Assembly (NCBI GenBank): GCA_903909815.1
Contig: CAIVXG010000191.1
Coordinates: 1-54,151, forward strand
Source of the DNA: an uncultured beta proteobacterium
GTDB lineage: Bacteria > Pseudomonadota > Gammaproteobacteria > Burkholderiales > Burkholderiaceae_C
Direction of reading: 5' to 3'
Length of the DNA stretch: 54,151 nucleotides
Part shown: positions 17,454-26,931 of the stretch, piece after piece
Position numbering within the stretch: position 1 is the first letter of the stretch
Layout: each line of letters opens with the position of its first letter
Position numbers and translations under genes: made by a program
The notes under the pieces: model-generated
Databases searched by the model: none
What the model saw: only the letters and a program-made list of their open reading frames with translations
Told to the model about the DNA's origin: nothing

Positions 17454-18365
17454 ATGCTCAACGCCCAACTACTCACCACTTTTTCGGCGATTGTCAGCGC
17501 TGGCAGCATCAGCGCCGCTGCAACCCGGCTGAACTGTGGAAAGTCGGTCCTGTCGCGCCAGTTGACGCGGCTGGAGGCCGACCTGGGTGCACGACTCATG
17601 CAGCGCACCACACGCAAGTTGACCCTGACCGAAGTGGGCAAGATGGTGCTGCTGCAAGCCCAGCAGATTGACCGCGCCTTGAGCAACGTGGCGCAGATTT
17701 CCGGCCAGTTCCAGACGGAGGTGCGCGGCCCGTTGCGGGTGGCTTGCCCACGTCCGCTGGGGCAGCGCCATCTGGTTCCCTTGATCACCGAATTCACGCG
17801 CCTGCACCCGGGGGTGGAGGTGACGTTGCTGGTGGAAGACCGGATCACCGACCTGGTGGCCGAGCAGATCGACGTTGCCATTCGGGTGGCGCATCTCGAC
17901 GATTCAACAATGGTGGCGCGCAAGCTGGCCGACAATCCGCGCGTCTTGGTGGCGGCCCCCGCCTACCTGGCACGCGCCGGGATTCCTGCCAGCGCTGACG
18001 ATCTGCTTCAGCACGAATGTCTGCTCTGGACTCGGGACAACCGCGTGTACGACGAATGGACATTGTCGATCGGCGCTATCACGACCCAGGTGCGGGTGCA
18101 CGGGCGCATCCGCATCAACGACGGCATGGCGCTGGCGGCGTCCGCCTGCGAGGGGGCGGGCGTGATGCTGATTGACCGGTTGTTGGTGGAGCAGGAGTTG
18201 GCCAGCGGTGAATTGGTCGAACTTCTGCCAACCTACAAGCTCACGCCAGGCCCCTCCATCTATGCGGTCTACCCAGCACGGCAATGGCTGGCCTTGAACA
18301 CCGCCACGTTTGTCGAGTTCTTACTGGCGCAGCGCCTGGGTGAGCGCGCGTTCAGACGCGCGTGA
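17454..18365 (+). CDS. LysR-family transcriptional regulator
   Basis: This 303-residue protein has an N-terminal winged helix (LLTTFSAIVSAGSISAAATR, then SVLSRQLTRLEADLGARL) and a C-terminal periplasmic-binding-like effector domain beginning near residue 90 (GPLRVACPRPLG). An in-frame ATG at 17394 would add 20 residues, but the family N-terminus begins at MLNAQLL (17454) and the operator lies between the two. It is divergent from the nitroreductase gene, its likely target; CrgA/DsdC-like LTTRs often pair with oxidoreductases. The effector is unknown. Confidence 0.9.
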   Translation: MLNAQLLTTFSAIVSAGSISAAATRLNCGKSVLSRQLTRLEADLGARLMQRTTRKLTLTEVGKMVLLQAQQIDRALSNVAQISGQFQTEVRGPLRVACPRPLGQRHLVPLITEFTRLHPGVEVTLLVEDRITDLVAEQIDVAIRVAHLDDSTMVARKLADNPRVLVAAPAYLARAGIPASADDLLQHECLLWTRDNRVYDEWTLSIGAITTQVRVHGRIRINDGMALAASACEGAGVMLIDRLLVEQELASGELVELLPTYKLTPGPSIYAVYPARQWLALNTATFVEFLLAQRLGERAFRRA

Positions 18366-18543
18366 TGGTCACATCGATGTTGCCACGGTTGGCGTTGGAG
18401 TAAGGGCACACAGGCTGCGCCTTGTCCACCAGCGTCTGGCCTGCCGTCGCTTCCACCGTTTGGGACACGACGCAGCCAGGTAGGTGCGCGGCCTGGGCTT
18501 GAAGCCGTTGGCCAGCGGGGCTAAGGTGAACATGCACCCGGCC
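18352..18543 (-). pseudogene. 3' remnant of an Ohr/OsmC organic hydroperoxide resistance gene
   Basis: Read from the stop at 18352, the C-terminus LVDKAQPVCPYSNANRGNI followed by DVTITRV is that of Ohr proteins, including the resolving cysteine of VCPYSN. Upstream, the similarity (LANGFKP) moves to another frame near 18490, so there is at least one frameshift, and the N-terminal half with the peroxidatic cysteine is gone. It overlaps the end of the LysR gene by 14 bases, tail to tail. The rest of 18544–18684 holds no recognisable gene. Confidence 0.75.
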
Positions 18544-18684
18544 TGCAACCACGAAAACTGGCCGGCTTGAAAGATGGGGGGGGCAGCCAAGGCTTGATCG
18601 TGCTGTCGCCAGCGTTCTGGACATGGCTCAGCTTGCGGTGCCTAAATGCCGCCCTACCGCAACTTATCCCCGCGAGGCCCAGTC

Positions 18685-20964
18685 ATGCTTGAGACCATTC
18701 ACCACCGTATCTGCCCTTTGTGCGAAGCCTGCTGCGGGCTGGAGATCAAAGTGCACGCTGGCAGTGTCACGAGCATCAAGGGCCACGCGCAAGACGTGTT
18801 CAGCTCGGGCTACATCTGCCCCAAGGGCGTGGCCCTGAAGAATCTGCACGAAGACCCGGATCGGCTGCGCCGACCGCTGATCAAGCGCAATGGCAGTTTT
18901 GTTGAGGCCACCTGGGAAGAAGCCTTCGCCGAGATTGAACGCCGCCTGCCGCCGCTGCTCGCGGCCCACGGACGCAACGCCAGCGCGGTGGTGGTGGGCA
19001 ATCCATCGTCCCACAAGATCGGTCTCATAACCTACTTTGGCAAGCTGGCCCGTGCCTTGGGCACCAGGAACATATTTACCGCCTCCACCCTGGACCAGAT
19101 GCCCAAACAACTCGCCAGTGGCTTGATGTTTGGGCATTGGCTCTGCGTCGCCCTGCCCGACATTGCGCGCACCGAGTTGCTGCTGGTCATCGGCGCCAAC
19201 CCGCTGGCCAGCAACGGCAGCATGTGGAGCGTCCCCGACTTCAAGGGCAAGGCCAAGGCCATGCAGGCGCGTGGCGGCAAGCTCATCGTCATCGACCCGC
19301 GCCGCACCGAAACCGCCGCGCTGGCCGATGCCCATCACTTCATCCGTCCCGGCGCAGACGTATTTTTTCTGGCCGCGATGGTGCAAACCCTGGTTGCTGA
19401 AGGACGGGTGCGCCTGGGTAACGTTGCGGCCTGGGTCAACGGCGTGCAGGAGGTGGGTCAGGCGGTGGCCGCTTTTACCCCCGAGGCCGTGGCGCAGCGT
19501 TGCGGCATCGATGCCGACACCATCCGCGCGCTGGCACGCGAACTGACCAATACGCAGCGCGCTTGTGTGTACGCCCGCATCGGTACCTGCACCCAGGAAT
19601 ACGGCACGCTGGCCAGCTGGCTGGTGGACGTGCTCAACGTACTCACCGGCCACCTCGATATGCCCGGCGGTGCGATGTTTGCCAAGGCTGCAGCATTCGC
19701 ATCCAACACGGCGGGCCAATCCGGCGTTGGCAAAGGCGTCACCACCGGGCGCCACTTTGCCCGAGTGAGCGGTGCCCCGGAGGTGTATGGCGAACTTCCC
19801 ATGACTTGCCTGGCGGAGGAAATTGAGACCGCCGGGCCGGGTCAAATCCGCGCTCTCGTCACCGTGGCGACCAACCTGGTCCTGTCCAGCCCCAACGGCC
19901 CGCGCCTGGCCGCTGCGCTGGACACGCTGGACTTTATGGTCAGCATGGACATCTACCTGAACGAGACCACGCGCCACGCCGACGTGATCTTGCCGGGGGT
20001 GTCGCCGCTGGAAGATATTCATTTCGACGTGGCCTTCCCCCAACTCTCCTGGCGCAACCATGCGCGCTACAGCCCACCGGTGCTGGCGCGCACCGATGGC
20101 GGTCCCGAGGAGTGGCAAATCCTGCTGAAGCTGGCAGCCATCGCGCGCGGTGAGGGCGCCCAGGCCGATGCGAACGCGCTGGACGACGCCCAGTTTGCCG
20201 AAGATGCCCAGCGCCTGGCCCCAGGAAACGCCACTGCGCTGATACAGGCCACCAGTGCACTCAAAGGCCCACAGCGCCTGCTCGATGTTGCACTGCGCAC
20301 CGGCCCCTATGGCGATATGTTTGGCAAGAAGCCCGACGGACTGACGTTGGCCAAGGTGATGGCCTCCAACAGCGCCGGCGGCATTGACCTGGGCGAATTG
20401 CAGCCCCGCATTCCAGAGATGCTGCGCACCCCCAGCGGCAAGGTGGAACTCGCCCCCCCTTCGCTGCTGGCCGACCTGGCTCGCCCCGCGGCCGACCTGG
20501 CCCGCCCGGCGCCGGATTTGGTGATCATTGGTCGGCGCGATGTGCGTTCCAACAACAGCTGGATGCACAACCTGCCTACGCTGGCGAAAGGGCCCGCACG
20601 CTGTACCGCTCTGGTTCACCCCATCGATGCCCAGCGTATGCAGCTGCAAGACGGGGCCTGGGCCCAGATCGCCAGCGGCGCGCGCAGCATTCAGGCCCAG
20701 GTGCAGATCAGCGCCGAGATGATGCCCGGCGTGGTCAGCCTGCCGCACGGCTGGGGCCACAACCTGCCCGGCACCCAACTCAAGTTGGCAGCGCAGCGCC
20801 CCGGAGCCAACCTCAACGCACTGCTGGACGACCAACTGCGCGACCCGCTCTCCGGCAATGCTGTTCTGGGTGGAGTGGCGATCACCATGCAGGCCATCCC
20901 CGAGCCGCCTGCCTGGGCATGCAGCCTCGGCCCCGATCCGCAGGGTCCCCTGAATATAGGATGA
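18685..20964 (+). CDS. Molybdopterin-dependent oxidoreductase of unknown substrate
   Basis: This 759-residue protein is of the DMSO reductase/formate dehydrogenase superfamily. A [4Fe-4S] site is given by CPLCEACCG (residues 10–18) with a fourth cysteine in YICPKG near 45. Mo-bis-MGD binding blocks include LLVIGANPLASNG near 170, VIDPRRTETAALAD near 200, and the C-terminal RRDVRSNNSWMHNLP near 615. No signal peptide is seen, so it should be cytoplasmic. The usual Cys/Sec/Ser ligand to Mo is not obvious at the NPSSHK segment. A short internal duplication, ADLARPA twice, lies near 595. The ATG at 18685 has GAGG upstream. It converges on nasA with 11 bases between stops. It may be a formate-dehydrogenase-like or other oxidase; I cannot name the reaction. 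Confidence 0.85.
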   Translation: MLETIHHRICPLCEACCGLEIKVHAGSVTSIKGHAQDVFSSGYICPKGVALKNLHEDPDRLRRPLIKRNGSFVEATWEEAFAEIERRLPPLLAAHGRNASAVVVGNPSSHKIGLITYFGKLARALGTRNIFTASTLDQMPKQLASGLMFGHWLCVALPDIARTELLLVIGANPLASNGSMWSVPDFKGKAKAMQARGGKLIVIDPRRTETAALADAHHFIRPGADVFFLAAMVQTLVAEGRVRLGNVAAWVNGVQEVGQAVAAFTPEAVAQRCGIDADTIRALARELTNTQRACVYARIGTCTQEYGTLASWLVDVLNVLTGHLDMPGGAMFAKAAAFASNTAGQSGVGKGVTTGRHFARVSGAPEVYGELPMTCLAEEIETAGPGQIRALVTVATNLVLSSPNGPRLAAALDTLDFMVSMDIYLNETTRHADVILPGVSPLEDIHFDVAFPQLSWRNHARYSPPVLARTDGGPEEWQILLKLAAIARGEGAQADANALDDAQFAEDAQRLAPGNATALIQATSALKGPQRLLDVALRTGPYGDMFGKKPDGLTLAKVMASNSAGGIDLGELQPRIPEMLRTPSGKVELAPPSLLADLARPAADLARPAPDLVIIGRRDVRSNNSWMHNLPTLAKGPARCTALVHPIDAQRMQLQDGAWAQIASGARSIQAQVQISAEMMPGVVSLPHGWGHNLPGTQLKLAAQRPGANLNALLDDQLRDPLSGNAVLGGVAITMQAIPEPPAWACSLGPDPQGPLNIG

Positions 20965-20975
20965 CCTGGCGGGGC

Positions 20976-23813
20976 TCAGCTCCCTTGGGCAGGCGCTGGA
21001 CTTTTGCTGGCGCGCACCATGCGCTGCAGCTCCGGCCGGCAGGAGCCGCAGTTGCTGCCGCAGCCCAGCGTCGTTTGCAGCGATTGCAGGCGCGCGTCGG
21101 CGCTGCCGCTTGATTGACTCAAGTGCGCCCGAATGGCCAAGTCCGTGACGCCCAGGCAGGAGCAAATGAGCTTGCCGCGCGAGGCGACAGCCACGGGCGC
21201 GGCGGCACTGGGCGAGAGCAGAAGCCGGCCATAGCTTTGCGCCGGGAGTTGCTCCTGCAGCAGCGTCTTGATCCAGATTTGTGCGCGGGTGTCGCCCGCC
21301 AGCAGGAACCCTGTGAGCGTGGCGTCGGCACCGCGGCGTTCCAGCCGCATCACGCGTCGTTGCTGCTTCTTCGCGTCGGCATAGCGCAGCGTGTCGGACG
21401 CGCTTAGCTGGAAGATCTGTTCGATGCGCTTCAGACATTCGCTGCGCACAGCGTCGTGATGGGCGGCGCGAAACAGCAGTCCGGTGCGCGCCTGAACTGC
21501 GTTATCCAAACTCGCCTGCTCGGAAAAAATCACACTGCTGGCGAATGCAAATTCAGACATTAGTGCCCTGAGTTGCTCGCGGGCCGTCAACACCTGATCC
21601 GGTGGCAGCCAGGCCAGTGCCAGCAGAGTCCAGGGCAGTTCGGCCTTGAGGATCTTCACGGCGCAGTGCTTGAGCTCGGGCTGTTTTGACGTGGGGCAAT
21701 AGGCGGGGCTTGTCAGTGCGTTGACTCCGGCCAGACGCGCTCCCGTGCTGCTTTGGCCGCTCAGGCTTTCTTCGCCCCAATGCATGGCGATGAAAGCCTG
21801 ACTCGGGCCCGGCTCGGCGCTGGCTTGCACCGGCAATACGATGGAGCCGCGGCGCGAGGTCACGTGCACCAGATCGCCTTCGCACAGCAGTCGCCGCGCC
21901 ATGTCCTGCGGATGCATCTGGATCGCGGGCTCGCTCACGTGGCCGAACAACCGGCCCAGCGTGCCGGTGCGGCTCATGCCGTGCCATTGATCGCGCAAGC
22001 GTCCGGTGTTCAAGGCAAAGGGGTAGCGCGCATCGCGCGGCTCGGCCACGGGCTGAAATGCGGTGGCGACGAAACGAGCCCTGCCATCGGAGGTAGGAAA
22101 GACGCCGTCTTCGTAAAGCCGCACCTTGCCTTCGGTTGCGCCTTCGGGATAAGGCCACTGCTGTGGGCCTTGTCGCTCCAGCAGGCCGTAGCTCAGGCCG
22201 GTGATGTCCAGGTCGCGGTCGCGCGTGGATTCGCGGTGCTCGTTCCAGATCGATTCGGCGTTCTCAAAGGGAAACAGGCGGGGCTCGGTACGACGGAGCT
22301 TGCGTTCCAGCCGCCGCGCAAAGTCCACGGCGATGGCCCAGTCGTGACGCGTCTGACCCGGCCCTGAGATGGCGGCGCGCACGCGGCTGATGCGGCGTTC
22401 GCTGTTCGTCACCGTGCCTTCCTTTTCGCCCCAGGTCGTGGCTGGCAGCAGCAAATCCGCATAGGCGCAGGTGGCGGTGGTGGCAAACGCCTCCTGCACG
22501 ATCACGAGTTCGGCGCGCTCCAGCGCACGCCGCACGGTGGTCTGGTCGGGCATCGATTGCGCGGGGTTGGTACAGGCAATCCACAGCGCTTTGATTTCGC
22601 CGTCTGCTGCGGCCTGGAACATCTCCACCGCGGTCTTTCCGGGCTTGTCCGGAACACGGGGGACGCCCCAAAGGGCGGCCACTTCGCCGCGGTGCCGGGG
22701 GTTAGACAGATCGCGGTGCGCGCTCAGCAAATTCGCCATACCGCCGACCTCACGCCCGCCCATGGCGTTGGGCTGGCCGGTGAGCGACAAGGGGCCGGTG
22801 CCGGGCTTGCCGATCTGAGCGGTGGCCAGGTGCAGGTTGATGAGCGCGGCGTTCTTGTTGCTGCCGCTGCTGGACTGGTTCAGGCCCTGGCAATACAGGC
22901 TGAGCGTGGGCGAGCGCGGGGCTGTGCCGCCGTCCTGCACACCGGCAAACCAGCGTGCTGCAGTGAACAGGTTATCCTTGCTGACGCCGCAGGCCTGCGC
23001 CACGAGCTCGGGCGTGCAATCGCGCACGCTGGCCTTGAGCGCTTCGAAGCCGGAGGTGTGCGCTGCGATGAATGCGGCGTCGGTCCAGCCCTCCCACAGC
23101 ATGATGTGCAGCATGCCGTTGAACAGCATCACATCGGTGCCGGGTTGAACCGGTAGGTACAGGTCGGCGATGGCGGCCGTATCGGTGCGACGCGGATCGC
23201 ACACGATGATTTTGAGCGCTGGGTTGGCACGGCGCGCGTCCTCGATGCGGCGAAACAGCACCGGGTGCGCATAGGCTGTGTTCGATCCCACGATGAACAG
23301 ACATTGCGTGTGTTGCAGGTCGTCGTAGCAGGCGGGCGGTGCGTCGGCACCGAGCGTGAGCTTGTAACCCGCCACCGCGCTGCTCATGCACAGGCGTGAA
23401 TTGGAGTCGATGTTGTTGGTGACTATCAGTCCCTTGGCCAGCTTGTTGAAGGCGTAATAGTCCTCGGTCAGCAACTGGCCCGAGATGTAGAAGCCCACGG
23501 CATCGGGGCCGTGTTCACGCATGATTTGCGCGAAGCTCTCAACAGCAAAGTCCAGCGCAGCGTCCCACGTCACGGGCCGCGGCGCCTGGCCTCGATGCAC
23601 GCGCCGCATCGGCTGCAGCAGGCGTGTCTGCTGCGTCACCGTTGCCGCCGCCGTCAGGTGCAAGGTCGATCCCTTGCTGCACAGCCGCCCGAAGTTGGCC
23701 GGATGCAAGGGGTCGCCACGCACGCCGGTGATCTGCTCGCCACGCGATTCGATGATGACGCCACAGCCCACCCCACAGTAGGGGCAGGTTGATTTTGTTT
23801 CGCGAACGGTCAT
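20976..23813 (-). CDS. nasA: Assimilatory nitrate reductase catalytic subunit
   Basis: This 945-residue cytoplasmic molybdoenzyme reduces nitrate to nitrite. The [4Fe-4S] motif is CPYCGVGCGV (10–19) with the fourth cysteine in LCSKGS near 44. The probable Mo-ligand cysteine is in NSRLCMSSAVAGYKLTLGAD near 143. QWHGMSRTG near 610 is in the C-terminal Mo-pterin domain. A BFD-like [2Fe-2S] domain ends the protein (ICSCLGV, then LGCGSNCGSCRPEL), as in Klebsiella NasA. It is the last gene of the nrtABD-nirBD-nasA operon and overlaps nirD by ATGA. Confidence 0.96.
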   Translation of the reverse strand: MTVRETKSTCPYCGVGCGVIIESRGEQITGVRGDPLHPANFGRLCSKGSTLHLTAAATVTQQTRLLQPMRRVHRGQAPRPVTWDAALDFAVESFAQIMREHGPDAVGFYISGQLLTEDYYAFNKLAKGLIVTNNIDSNSRLCMSSAVAGYKLTLGADAPPACYDDLQHTQCLFIVGSNTAYAHPVLFRRIEDARRANPALKIIVCDPRRTDTAAIADLYLPVQPGTDVMLFNGMLHIMLWEGWTDAAFIAAHTSGFEALKASVRDCTPELVAQACGVSKDNLFTAARWFAGVQDGGTAPRSPTLSLYCQGLNQSSSGSNKNAALINLHLATAQIGKPGTGPLSLTGQPNAMGGREVGGMANLLSAHRDLSNPRHRGEVAALWGVPRVPDKPGKTAVEMFQAAADGEIKALWIACTNPAQSMPDQTTVRRALERAELVIVQEAFATTATCAYADLLLPATTWGEKEGTVTNSERRISRVRAAISGPGQTRHDWAIAVDFARRLERKLRRTEPRLFPFENAESIWNEHRESTRDRDLDITGLSYGLLERQGPQQWPYPEGATEGKVRLYEDGVFPTSDGRARFVATAFQPVAEPRDARYPFALNTGRLRDQWHGMSRTGTLGRLFGHVSEPAIQMHPQDMARRLLCEGDLVHVTSRRGSIVLPVQASAEPGPSQAFIAMHWGEESLSGQSSTGARLAGVNALTSPAYCPTSKQPELKHCAVKILKAELPWTLLALAWLPPDQVLTAREQLRALMSEFAFASSVIFSEQASLDNAVQARTGLLFRAAHHDAVRSECLKRIEQIFQLSASDTLRYADAKKQQRRVMRLERRGADATLTGFLLAGDTRAQIWIKTLLQEQLPAQSYGRLLLSPSAAAPVAVASRGKLICSCLGVTDLAIRAHLSQSSGSADARLQSLQTTLGCGSNCGSCRPELQRMVRASKSPAPAQGS

Positions 23814-24196
23814 GCGCAGGACAAGTGGCGCGCGCAGGGTCCGGCCACGGGAGGCTTTTCCTTCAGCGCGAGCGTTGCCAATTCGGCCCTTCGAAGTTGC
23901 ACTGCACCTTCCACGACTTGCACACTGAACTTCGTCGTTGTGCCCACATCGGGCGCGCGGGCACAGCCATCAGCAAGACCGATGGTCCAGTTGTGCAGCG
24001 GGCAGGCCACGCTGCTGCCAAACACCAGGCCCTGGCTCAAGGGCCCGCCCCTGTGCGGGCAGCGGTCCAACAAGGCAAACACCTCGTCTTTGTCGTTGCG
24101 AAACAGCGCCACGTCCATGCCGGCGGCGCGCGCCACCCGCCGCGAACCCAGCACCGGGATGTCGGTGACGAGGCAGATTTTTTTCCAGTCATTCAT
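23810..24196 (-). CDS. nirD: Nitrite reductase small subunit (Rieske-type)
   Basis: This 128-residue protein has a Rieske-like fold with the [2Fe-2S] ligand motifs CPHRGG near residue 46 and CPLHNW near 65. It works with NirB in NAD(P)H-dependent reduction of nitrite to ammonium. Many NirD proteins have lost these ligands; here both are kept, as in NasE-type subunits. Its stop overlaps the nasA start by 4 bases. About 280 bases filled with palindromic repeats separate it from nirB. Confidence 0.93.
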   Translation of the reverse strand: MNDWKKICLVTDIPVLGSRRVARAAGMDVALFRNDKDEVFALLDRCPHRGGPLSQGLVFGSSVACPLHNWTIGLADGCARAPDVGTTTKFSVQVVEGAVQLRRAELATLALKEKPPVAGPCARHLSCA

Positions 24197-24229
24197 ATGT
24201 TTTCTCGTGTCATAAGTTGCTCGTCATCG

Positions 24230-24459
24230 CGTGGCCCAACCGCCTCGCTATTGCGAGTCCCAACCGCCTCGTCATTGCGAGGCCGCAGGCCGTGGCAATC
24301 CATGACGTGTTTCTGTGGTCCGCTACTCTGGATTGCCGCGCTGCGCTCGCAATGACGAATCCGGGGTTCATGGCCACTGTGCGGTTTCGGCCACCCGAAG
24401 CAGGAAACTCGCAACGACGCCCACCCGGATTCGGAGTGCTCGCAATGACAGGTGTGGGT
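24230..24459. repeat. Dispersed palindromic element, copy 4, with tandem arm copies, between nirB and nirD
   Basis: Between about 24230 and 24290 the outer arm is repeated three times at a period of about 24 bases (CTCGTCATCGCG, CTCGCTATTGCGAG, CTCGTCATTGCGAG, each followed by a CCCAACCG or CCGCAGG segment). The full element runs to GCTCGCAATGACGAATCC near 24362 and is followed by the GGGTTCATGGCC extension and another CTCGCAATGACA near 24452. It is inside the nitrate operon. Confidence 0.8.
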
Positions 24460-24480
24460 TTCGATGTGCATCGCAAAACC

Positions 24481-26931
24481 TCAGGCATTGGCCGACAATT
24501 TTTCAAACTGGCGCGCATCCACCGCCGCTTTTTCGCCTTCAAACCAGGGGTCGGGCTCGCCGTCGAGCGCGAATTGCAGGCGTTCCCACAGCGCCTCGCG
24601 GCCCTCATGGTCTTCCAGGATGCGCTGCTTCACGTAGTCCAGACCGACGCGGCTAACAAAATGCACGGTGCGCTCCAGGTACCAGCCTTCCTGCCGGTAG
24701 AGTTCACAAAAGGCGCCGGTGTACTCCAGCACCTCAGCGGCGGTCTTGAGCTTCGTGAAGAAGTGCGCGACCTCGGTCTTGATGCCGCCGTTGCCCGCCA
24801 CGTACATTTCCCAGCCGGAGTCGACGCCGATGATGCCCACGTCCTTGATGCCGGCTTCGGCGCAGTTGCGCGGACAACCACTCACCGCGAACTTGACCTT
24901 GTGCGGCGCATACATACCCACAAAAGCCCGCTCCAGATCCTTGCCCATCTGCGTGCTGTCCTGCGTGCCCATGCGGCACCACTCGGAGCCGACACAGGTC
25001 TTTACCGTGCGCAGCGCCTTGGCGTAGGCGTGGCCACTGGGCATGCCGATGTCCTGCCACACCGCCTGCAGGTCTTCCTTCTTCACGCCCAGCAGGTCGA
25101 TGCGCTGCCCGCCCGTGACCTTGACCGTGGGGATCTGGTACTTGTCCACGGCGTTGGCGATGCGGCGCAGCTCGTCGGCCGTGGTCTCGCCGCCCCACAT
25201 GCGCGGGATCACGGAGTAGGTTCCGTCCTTTTGGATGTTGGCGTGGCTGCGCTCGTTGATGAGGCGGCTTTGCGGGTCGTCTTTCGCTTCCTTGGGCCAG
25301 CTGCTGATGAGGTAGTAGTTGATGGCCGGGCGGCAGCTCGCGCAGCCGTTGGGCGTGTGCCACTCCAGAAACTCATAGACCTCGGAAATGCTGAGCAGCT
25401 TGTGCTTCACAATCGCCTCACGCACCGCCTGGTGCCCGTGCTCGGTGCAGTTGCACAGCGCGCGGGTCTTGGGCGTGGCCGAGTAGTCGCCACCGGCGGT
25501 GAACATCAGAAGCTGTTCCACTAATCCCGTGCAGGAGCCACAGGAGGCGCTGGCCTTGGTGTGGCGGCGCACTTCGTCCAGGGTGAACAGACCCTTGTCC
25601 TTGATCGCCTTGCAGATGGTTCCCTTGGTGACGCCATTGCAGCCGCAGACCTCGGCGCTGTCGAGCATGGCGGCGGCCTTGCTGTGGCCTTCGTGGCCCA
25701 CGTCGCCGATGTTGGATTCGCCGAACATCAGCTTGTCGCGGATGTCGCTCACATTGCGGCCGTCGCGCAGCAGCTTGAAGTACCAGCTCCCGTCCACGGT
25801 GTCGCCATAGAGGCAGGCGCCGATCAGTTTGTCGTCTTTCAGCACGAGCTTCTTGTAGACGCCGCCGAAAGGATCAGACATGACGATCTCTTCCGTGCCT
25901 TCGCCGCCCTGGAATTCTCCCGCGCTGAAAAGGTCGATGCCCGTGACCTTGAGCCTGGTGGAGGTGAGCGACCCGGTGTAGCGACCGATGCCGAACTGAG
26001 CCAGATGATTCGCCGCCACCTTGGCCTGTTCGAACAACGGCGCCACCAGCCCGTAGGCGATGCCGCGGTGCGCGGCGCACTCGCCCACGCTGTAGATGCG
26101 CGCGTCGGTCACGGTTTGCAGCGTGTCGCTGACGACGATGCCGCGGTTCACGTGCAGATGCATTTTCTCGGCGAGCTCGGTGTTGGGCCGGATGCCCACC
26201 GCCATTACCACCAGGTCCGCCGCCACCTCACTGCCGTCCTTGAATTGGATGGCGGTGACGCGTCCCTCCGGGCCACCGATCAGTGCCTGTGTCTGCGCGC
26301 CCATCATGAATTTCAGGCCGCGCTGCTCCAGCGATTGGCGCAGCAAGTCGCCGGCTACGCTGTCGAGCTGGCGTTCCATCAGCGTGGGCAGCACGTGCAC
26401 CACGGTCACCGTCATGCCGCGCAACATGAGGCCGTTGGCGGCCTCCAGCCCCAGCAGACCGCCGCCGATGACGACCGCGTTCTTGTACTTGGTGGCGGCT
26501 TCGATCATGGCCTTGGTGTCGGCGATGTCGCGGTAGGCGATCACGCCTGCCAGATCCTTGCCTGGCAGCGGCAGCATGAAGGGGTTGGATCCGGTGCACA
26601 GCAGCAGCCGGTCGTAATGCGCGCTGATCTTTTCGCCCTGCGCATTGATCGCATGCACGACACGGTGAATCCGATCCACCTCGGTCACTTTCCAGCCCGC
26701 GTGCAGCGTGATGCCGTGCTCCCGGTACCACTCGAACGGATTCAGCACGATCTGCTCCAGCGTCTGCTCGCCGGCGAGCACGGGCGAGAGCAGGATGCGG
26801 TTGTAGTTGGGGTGCGGCTCGGCGCCGAACACCGTGGTGTGGTACAGGTCGGGCGCGATCTTCAGCAGCTCTTCGAGCGTGCGCATACCGGCCATGCCGT
26901 TGCCGATTAGCACCAGTTTGGATTTCTTCAT
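24481..26931 (-). CDS. nirB: Nitrite reductase large subunit
   Basis: This 816-residue enzyme moves electrons from NAD(P)H through FAD, [2Fe-2S], [4Fe-4S] and siroheme to reduce nitrite to ammonium. FAD binding is GNGMAGMRTLEELL (11–24), NAD binding GGGLLGLEAANGL near 152. Two BFD-like segments carry CGCNGVTKGTIC near 430 and CGSCTGLVEQLL near 470. The siroheme/[4Fe-4S] cysteines are in CVGSEWCRMGTQDST near 655 and CPRNCAEAG near 700. GGAG lies 8 bases before the ATG. It overlaps nrtD by ATGA. Confidence 0.97.
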   Translation of the reverse strand: MKKSKLVLIGNGMAGMRTLEELLKIAPDLYHTTVFGAEPHPNYNRILLSPVLAGEQTLEQIVLNPFEWYREHGITLHAGWKVTEVDRIHRVVHAINAQGEKISAHYDRLLLCTGSNPFMLPLPGKDLAGVIAYRDIADTKAMIEAATKYKNAVVIGGGLLGLEAANGLMLRGMTVTVVHVLPTLMERQLDSVAGDLLRQSLEQRGLKFMMGAQTQALIGGPEGRVTAIQFKDGSEVAADLVVMAVGIRPNTELAEKMHLHVNRGIVVSDTLQTVTDARIYSVGECAAHRGIAYGLVAPLFEQAKVAANHLAQFGIGRYTGSLTSTRLKVTGIDLFSAGEFQGGEGTEEIVMSDPFGGVYKKLVLKDDKLIGACLYGDTVDGSWYFKLLRDGRNVSDIRDKLMFGESNIGDVGHEGHSKAAAMLDSAEVCGCNGVTKGTICKAIKDKGLFTLDEVRRHTKASASCGSCTGLVEQLLMFTAGGDYSATPKTRALCNCTEHGHQAVREAIVKHKLLSISEVYEFLEWHTPNGCASCRPAINYYLISSWPKEAKDDPQSRLINERSHANIQKDGTYSVIPRMWGGETTADELRRIANAVDKYQIPTVKVTGGQRIDLLGVKKEDLQAVWQDIGMPSGHAYAKALRTVKTCVGSEWCRMGTQDSTQMGKDLERAFVGMYAPHKVKFAVSGCPRNCAEAGIKDVGIIGVDSGWEMYVAGNGGIKTEVAHFFTKLKTAAEVLEYTGAFCELYRQEGWYLERTVHFVSRVGLDYVKQRILEDHEGREALWERLQFALDGEPDPWFEGEKAAVDARQFEKLSANA

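Noticed and set aside
18664-21438. 924-codon open frame on the minus strand opposite the molybdoenzyme gene
   Set aside because: It mirrors a well-supported gene, has no recognisable domain, and long antisense frames are common in GC-rich DNA.
24230-24459. Possible CRISPR array
   Set aside because: Repeats are irregular, palindromic over their full length and without unique spacers of constant size; no cas genes are present.
24217-25524. 435-codon plus-strand frame opposite the 3' end of nirB
   Set aside because: It starts in the palindromic repeats and then follows the antisense of the siroheme domain of nirB; no family similarity.
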